A DNA stretch of 64,000 nucleotides from Cotesia glomerata (lineage: Eukaryota > Arthropoda > Insecta > Hymenoptera > Braconidae), in NCBI RefSeq assembly GCF_020080835.1, contig NC_058160.1, positions 10,909,047 to 10,973,046 on the forward strand. The letters run 5' to 3'. The translations under genes were made by a program, and so were the position numbers. Position 1 is the first letter of the stretch. Each line of letters begins with the position of its first letter. Positions 58,701 to 64,000 of the stretch are shown one piece after another. The notes beneath the pieces were generated by a model. The model was not told where the DNA came from. It searched no databases and saw only the letters and a list, made by a program, of their open reading frames with translations.

Positions 58701-59040
58701 AAAATTTTCAAAAAGTTCAAATTTCAAAGATCCGTAAAAACTTAAATAATGACGATTGATTTATGACTCAATGAAATTTTTTCTCAGAAATTTAATGCTT
58801 AAAAAGGCCCAATCATTCATTTTATCAAAAAAAATTTTCTTCACAGCTTGCAGGGTAAAATACTGTTTAAGACCGTACTTTCCATGTTATTTATATGGGA
58901 AAACTTAAAGTTCGATGAAGGAGCTCTTAAAATTGAAATTAAGAGATGGCCTTTTGACAGAATTTTTGTTTAGACATATCCTATCATATTTTGGGCTAAG
59001 AGTGAAAAAAAAAAAATATCGTCTTTTTTTGGCACACCCT
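55736..59040 (-). mobile_element. Long-TIR DNA transposon, copy 2
   Basis: Left repeat about 55736-56806, right repeat about 58097-59040, with perfect AGGGTGTGCCAAAAAAAGAC ends flanked by (TA)n. The extra block of about 125 bp is in the left repeat here (56505-56631), so this copy is inverted relative to copy 1. The interior keeps the 3' part of the gene on the minus strand. Identity to copy 1 is high throughout the terminal repeats. Confidence 0.88.
56864..57727 (-). pseudogene. C-terminal part of the long-TIR transposon protein, broken
   Basis: Minus-strand blocks, in order: HDRDDYKELLELVLIFLGGT, PKNGIKFRAPGPNHHARWMA, KALYALKIF (57727-57530, ending in TAA); EAATVTFSRHLWYLSEELVG with LALFDDRVSLHAKRQTVTAI (57374 on); and, after a one-base frameshift near 57235, DVSLLLSKNIEDFASKQSLF to VNDLAERGVALIQDYN and EEQKQYLLQVVEEHRKKFP, ending in TAA (56864). 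A CCAG acceptor precedes the first block. The blocks belong to one protein type that I recall from insect repeat-encoded uncharacterised proteins. Frame breaks make it non-functional here. The N-terminal part (kept in copy 1) is deleted. Confidence 0.7.
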
Positions 59041-59349
59041 AATATATATATATATATATATATATAGACGGGAAGGTAGACCCACCCATCACAATAAAAA
59101 TAATAATTTAACTAATTCTATTATTATTATTATTATTATTATAGCCATACCCAATTCTGGCTTGGTCCCATCCCAAATATTTTTTCAAAGTTGATATTGT
59201 ACTTTTCAGTGAATTAAAATTATAATTTTCATTCGTCGAAAGTGTGATTAATAATTATCAGAAAAATAATGATATCAAAATTAGAGAATAAAAATTCTTT
59301 AAAACTGGATTGGGTATGGCTATAATAATAATAATAATAATAATAATAA
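59041..59349. repeat. TA array, inverted repeat and TAA target of the LINE
   Basis: (TA)n, then ATAGCCATACCCAATTCTGG at 59143-59162 and its near inverse TGGATTGGGTATGGCTAT at 59306-59323, each bordered by ATT/AAT repeats. The (TAA)n at 59321-59349 is the sequence against which the LINE 5' end abuts. Confidence 0.7.
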
Positions 59350-62300
59350 GCGGTGCTTGCTACGTGGCCTCCAAGCGGCGCATCGCGGGAAACGCAGACC
59401 ATAACACCAGGTCTGTAGGCGAACGACGTAGCCGATGCAGTGGGCCAACTACCCACTGCATTGAAATACTGAGTTACAACAAGACGTAATCTCAGAAGTG
59501 CTCCCCACAACCGGTCCTTTTCGGATGAGGACCATTCATCAGGTGGGAGGAGCACGCCGGACCCGATGAACGATGACGACCCTGGCGCTTTAAGGACTTA
59601 CTTTAAGTGGACGGAGGAACTACGAGTCGACCTCTTGGTGTGCTACCAACGTAGCGAGCCGGGGGTGAGCGGTTATATGGCCCGGATGCACACTCTTTGG
59701 AGTGATATGCATCCGGAGCTAGAGCATTTTACGCCTAAACACCTGCGTAATTATGCCGCTTATCTTCGGCGTAATAGAAGATCGCTTGTGCCGGATAGAA
59801 GGCAGTCTAATAGACTTTCCTTTCCGGCGCAATTACATCAAGAGCGACGCCGTTCCTCCTTGGATGACAACAATCCCTTTATAGGACGGCAAGTAAGTAT
59901 ATCTAAAAAGATAACTTACTCCCAACAACAGCTAGAAGCGGTAAATGAAGATCTCCGTGCAAACATCCTGGAGGATTCCACCCTGCTCACTGTGAGCCAG
60001 GTTGTGTATGGTGCAGCAGTTTCGGCTTTTCCGAGAGAGAGACATTGTCTCTCGATCGAGGCAAGGTTGAGACAGCGCATCTCACAACTTGGACTCAAAA
60101 TTGACAGATCCCGGAAACAGGTCTCCCGCATTCAGTGTGTGATTGAGTTTGAAACAACTCAAAGAGCATACACGCCCCGAATTCGGCGCATTGCTGCTGA
60201 ACTTCGGTGGCGTCATCACACACTGAATAAGAGTACTCTTCTTGTCATCAAGGAAGAGTCTCTCAATAAATTGCGGGCTCTAGTGACTGCCAAAAGTCAC
60301 TAGAGAAAAGGCTGAAGCGGTTGGTCGACAACTCGTTGTTTCGATCCAGCCCTTCACGCTTTCTGACACCAAAGACCGATGTTACCGGGAATTATCCAAC
60401 ACCTGAGCGGGTGGAAGCTTTTTGGACTGAGTTGTATGGAGATCAACCAAACGTGAACGCCAATACTCCAGCTCTGGACGACTTTTAAAGCATTCTGTCA
60501 GGAACACCGTAGACAGAATGCTGATGAAGAGAGCCCTGCAGTCAGTGTGAATGAAGTTCGTTCAGCTCTAAATGGCAGCAAAAATTGGGCTGCCCCGGGA
60601 CCAGATGGCATAAATGTCTTTTGGTGGAAGAAGTTTACTTCTACCCACCTCCATCTGGCCCGTATATTTACATCGTACATTAGAGCTGACGAACCGATTC
60701 CAGACTGGCTCGTGGAAGGGCGAACCGTACTGATACCAAAAAAAGGTGACTTGTCTGACCCAAAGAATTACAGGCCTATCACCTGCTTGAATGCGGTTTA
60801 TAAAATTTTTACAAAAATTTTAAACAACCGTATTTTGCAGGAGATAGAACCTGTATGGCAACAGATATATGAACAGCGTGGCAGCAAAAGAGGCCTGTCA
60901 GGTTGCAAAGAGAACTTGATAGTTGATCGATGTGTCACACAAGATGCGATCTACTATCAACGCAACCTGTCAATGGCCTGGATCGACTATCGCAAGGCAT
61001 TTGACTCAACTTCTCATGAGTTGATTTTATATCTCCTCAAATGCCTAGGGGTCAATCCTGAAATAGTGGAATGCCTTCGGCGTACAATGCAGCTCTGGCG
61101 AACGCGTTTTTACATTGGAAGTGGAAACGCATTGCACATAACCGGAGTTGTAGAGTACAAACGAGGGGTCTTCCAAGGTGATTCCTTGAGCCCTTTGCTG
61201 TTTTGCATCTCACTGCTGCCTATATCTGTTGCTCTCCGTAAAACTCGTGGGTACTCTGTGGGGCCTCCAGGTGATCGAAAATACTCGATTACCCATCTGC
61301 TTTATATGGATGACCTGAAGCTGTATAGTGCTGATGAAGATCATCTACAGGCGGCCCTTAACATCGTAGCAGAGTACACGCGGGATGTCGGAATGTCTTT
61401 TGGGTTGGACAAGTGTGCGGTCGTACATCTGGCGAGGGGTAAGTGCTCTGTTACGGGTGATGATGTCGAGTTGGTAGATGGGAGCGTTTTAAGACAATTA
61501 GATGCCGGAGAGTTGTATAGATATCTTGGAATGGAAGAGCACCGCATGCATGCGGTCTCCGAAGTCCAAGCAACTCTCCGTAGCGAGTATGTTAGGAGAC
61601 TCCGGAAAATCTGGTCCTCCGAACTTTCCGGCAAAAATAAAGTCTCCGCTACTAACACGCTTGCTGTCCCAGTCTTACTATACTCTTTCGGTGTCTTAAA
61701 ATGGGCCCGAAAGGATCTGCGAGATCTCGACATCAGAACCCGTAAGACTATCAACATGAACCGGAGCATGCACCCCAATTCATCAGTCGCCAGATTATAC
61801 CTCTCCCGGTCGATCGGTGGGAGAGGCTTGCAGAGCTTGGAGCGGCTTCACGATCGTTTAGTCCTGGGTTTAACACACGAAGTTGTCAATTTCACTGCAG
61901 ATGAGGATGACTTTCTTATGCAAATTGTTCATAAACATGAGAATGCGCATAAGGGGTCGTTCTTGTATAAGGCAGCTATATATGCAGCAAGAACCCTTGG
62001 TCTTGGAGAGATAAACGCTCTTATGGAACTCCGAAAGGAGGAATTCAAGAGCGTCATCAGGAACGCCGAGGAAAAACTACTCCTAGGCGAACTGATGGAC
62101 AAGTCCATGCACAGCGTGTTCTTCAAACACGTGCGTGATCATGGCTTGTCCACCCAGCTGACGTTTTCCTTCTTAAAGTCAGCTGGCCTGATGTCCGAGA
62201 CTGAAGGGTTCATATTTGCCTGCCAAGATGGTGTCATTAACACTCTAGAATACCGTAGCAAGGTGCTCCAGGTGCAGCTTCTGGACACGTCATGTAGGAT

Positions 62301-62991
62301 GTGTAAACAACATCCGGAGACGCTCATGCACCTTTTGTCGGCATGTCCTGTGTTGGCGAGAGGTACATATATCCAGCGTCACAACGCTGCCCTGAGAGTA
62401 CTGTACTACTATCTTCGTCATTACTACAGTATTGATATGACACCAGTGCTGCCTTATCTACCAGGAGATATTCCCCAGGTTGTTGAGAATGACAGTTGCA
62501 AAATTTATTGGAACATGCCGTTTGCAACAACTCGGCGGATAGATCACAACAAACCTGATATTGTGCTCTTCGACAAGGCTACTCGTGACATTTATGTCAT
62601 TGAGTTCTCGGCCCCGGCTGAATACAACATCTCAGCCAAAGAAGAGCACAAAAGACAGATATATCAGGATCTCCTGTTTGAAATTGGCAAATTTTACTCA
62701 GGTTACCGTGTCAAGCTCGTCGTCCTGATTGTTGGCGTCCTCGGAGGGATGAAACAGTCTTTTGTATCCTCACTTGCCAGAGTTCCAGCTTGCTCATCAA
62801 AAGCTGAATTCTTGGCGGTCAGGATGCAGAAGGCTGTCATACTAGGTTCCCTCCGTCTACTTAGGAAAATGACTTTGGCCTGCTGTGATCACTAACCGCC
62901 TTGTTGTGCGGAGTGGTACAGCAGTAATGGATGGAGCTCAGGCTGGGCCCTCGGAGAATCGGACTCCGGGGACAACCCCCCTGAGCATTTA
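59350..62991 (+). mobile_element. R4/Dong-like non-LTR retrotransposon in TAA repeats
   Basis: A 3.64 kb LINE with a short 5' UTR, one long (frameshifted) reading frame and a short 3' UTR. Both sides are TAA repeats (59321-59349 and 62997-63029). The reverse transcriptase has the YMDD box, and a CCHC knuckle plus a restriction-like endonuclease follow it, with no N-terminal APE endonuclease. That is the R2/R4 plan. Insertion in TAA repeats is a known trait of Dong elements in the R4 clade. GC content is much higher than the surroundings, which suggests a recent arrival. Confidence 0.85.
59566..62895 (+). pseudogene. LINE polyprotein (RT + restriction-like endonuclease), two frameshifts
   Basis: Frame 1 is open from MNDDDPGALRTYFKW (59566) to a TAG at 60301. 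The coding signal moves to frame 3 between about 60299 and 60488 (EKRLKRLVDNSLFR; TPERVEAFWTELYGDQPN) and returns to frame 1 from about 60489 (KAFCQEHRRQNADEESPAV) to TAA at 62893. From the Met at 60547: PGPDGI at 17-22, RT motif A WIDYRKAFDS at 145-154, RGVFQGDSLSP at 206-216, YMDD at 253-256, CCHC knuckle (CRMCKQHPETLMHLLSAC) from about 582, and PD-(D/E)xK endonuclease (KPDIVLFDKATRDIYVIEF) from about 669. Only the two indels separate it from an intact frame; otherwise the domains look complete. Confidence 0.85.
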
Positions 62992-62996
62992 ATAAC

Positions 62997-63028
<32 letters not shown>

Positions 63029-63361
63029 TACTTCGTTGGTCTCAGATTAAAAATGAAAGACTTTAGTAGTCAATAATTCTTCTCAGCTCATCAAATTCTT
63101 ATAAATAAAAATAAATTATAAATATATTTAAACTCAAATTTTTTTTTAATTAAATAATAATAGCAGAAAATTTCATTGAAAGATTCAAAACACATTAAAT
63201 TATTAATAGTAATAACGTAATAACAATAAATCACGCATAACTATTTTGATAATAGCTATGGCTATGAGAGAAAAATAAATTTATGTTAAATTGACAGGGA
63301 TAACATAGGAAATAGTTGCTCATTACCATCTCTTCGTTTTTTTTTTTTTTTTTTTTTTTAT
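62992..63361. other. TAA repeat and 3' flank of the RING gene
   Basis: (TAA)n at 62997-63029, AT-rich sequence, and a T homopolymer at about 63338-63360 just downstream (minus sense) of the RING-gene stop. No gene. Confidence 0.6.
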
Positions 63362-64000
63362 TTAGGAAAAATTGATAAAAATTTTTTGGCGGATGGGGGC
63401 TCTGCAGATCGGACACGTCAATAAGGTGTTGCGAGACATTGTATTTGAACATTCCACACAGATCACAGCATGATTGCATGGTAGAAACAGTATGTCTCTT
63501 TCGTTTATTAAGCAAATAGAACAAGGACCCGGACGCGAACACTCATTGTACAGTAAAGGGTCTTGTTCAAAGTTGATTCTCGCAGGTACAGGAGATGCCG
63601 GGCGTGAGTTATCGCTATCGTCGCTGTCGATTGGATCTGCTAATATAAAAAATATTTGTCTAAATGTAAATTATTTGGACAAGTAATGAAACCATCCCTG
63701 ATCCAGAAAAGGGATTTGAAAATATTATTTCAATGCAAAATTTATATCTATGCAGTTTGGACATCGAAAACTTTTAAATTTTTTCAAATTATTTTTAATC
63801 ATTTCGAATCCTTTTTCTTAATTATAAATTACCCATAATTGCCATTTAAGTAATTTATAAACTTACCAACGAGTACTAACGGATCCAATGGTGCTCGCTG
63901 CTGCTGAAGCTCTTCGAGCAGCGGTGCTTGTTCCAACGGTTGCCGGTGCTCAGGTACTGGCTGCTGCTGCAAAGGTTCCTCGGTCGGAAATGCTTGTTCC
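63362..64000 (-). CDS. RING-finger protein, C-terminal end (partial)
   Basis: Two minus-strand exons: the window edge to 63867 (donor GTAAGT), and 63639 (acceptor ATATTAG) to the stop TAA at 63362-63364. The joined end is Gln/Pro-rich (EEPLQQQPVPEHRQPLEQAP; LEELQQQRAPLDPLVLV), then acidic DPIDSDDSDN, then a C-terminal RING: CSICLINERDILFLPCNHAV, ICVECSN and CPICRAPIRQKIFINFS. The C3HC4 spacing and the hydrophobic C-terminus right after the last Cys pair resemble IAP-family RINGs, which act as ubiquitin E3 ligases. BIR domains, if any, would lie outside the window, so IAP identity is not shown. The Gln-rich tract has imperfect repeats around QQQ-P/A-P. Confidence 0.8.

Noticed and set aside
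41976..63000. Integrated viral (for example polydnavirus) segment
   Set aside because: No viral structural or virulence-type gene or excision-site motif was recognised; piggyBac, long-TIR, integrase and LINE features explain the coding signals.
63231..63542. 103-residue minus-strand frame over the RING exon
   Set aside because: Wrong frame; the neighbouring frame encodes a canonical C3HC4 RING ending at 63362.

Overview
This is an AT-rich, intron-bearing, transposon-laden animal nuclear sequence. The filamin architecture, the ZAD zinc-finger gene and the repeat types fit an insect. I lean towards a parasitoid wasp (Hymenoptera, perhaps Braconidae), but that placement is inference and no marker in the window proves it.

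Four host genes are visible. (1) The left edge (1-1346, minus) holds the N-terminal part of a ZAD-C2H2 zinc-finger protein that runs off the window. (2) 6857-36123 (plus) is a complete filamin-family gene, best matched to jitterbug. I could join 29 coding exons in phase into a 2918-residue protein with three calponin-homology domains, about 24 filamin repeats and a long Ser/Arg-rich linker. (3) 36323-41573 (minus) is the ribosome-biogenesis GTPase BMS1 in four exons (1282 residues). It converges tail-to-tail on the filamin gene with only 199 bp between the stop codons. (4) The right edge (63362-64000, minus) is the C-terminal end of a Gln-rich RING-finger protein with an IAP-like RING.

The filamin and BMS1 introns carry six copies of one fold-back repeat family. 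Some copies are broken by nested insertions: a Mutator-like remnant, a long inverted repeat and GGGAAGTT-ended elements. A piggyBac-type MITE lies in the last filamin intron.

From 41.9 to 63.0 kb there is a transposon island. A TTAA-flanked piggyBac element (41976-47848) has a dead transposase and is itself interrupted by a 3.1 kb transposon with roughly 1 kb terminal inverted repeats. A second copy of that transposon lies at 55736-59040 in the opposite orientation. The two copies keep opposite ends of the same protein-coding gene. Between them lie a DDE integrase ORF with a single stop, a broken fragment of threonyl-tRNA synthetase, two orphan terminal exons, and a 2.7 kb element built of TGACGT-rich subterminal repeats. 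A Dong/R4-like LINE (59350-62991) sits inside TAA repeats and carries two compensating frameshifts.

The host genes do not form a pathway. The main biological themes are a cytoskeletal scaffold gene with TE-built introns and a dense record of nested transposition and apparent host-fragment capture.
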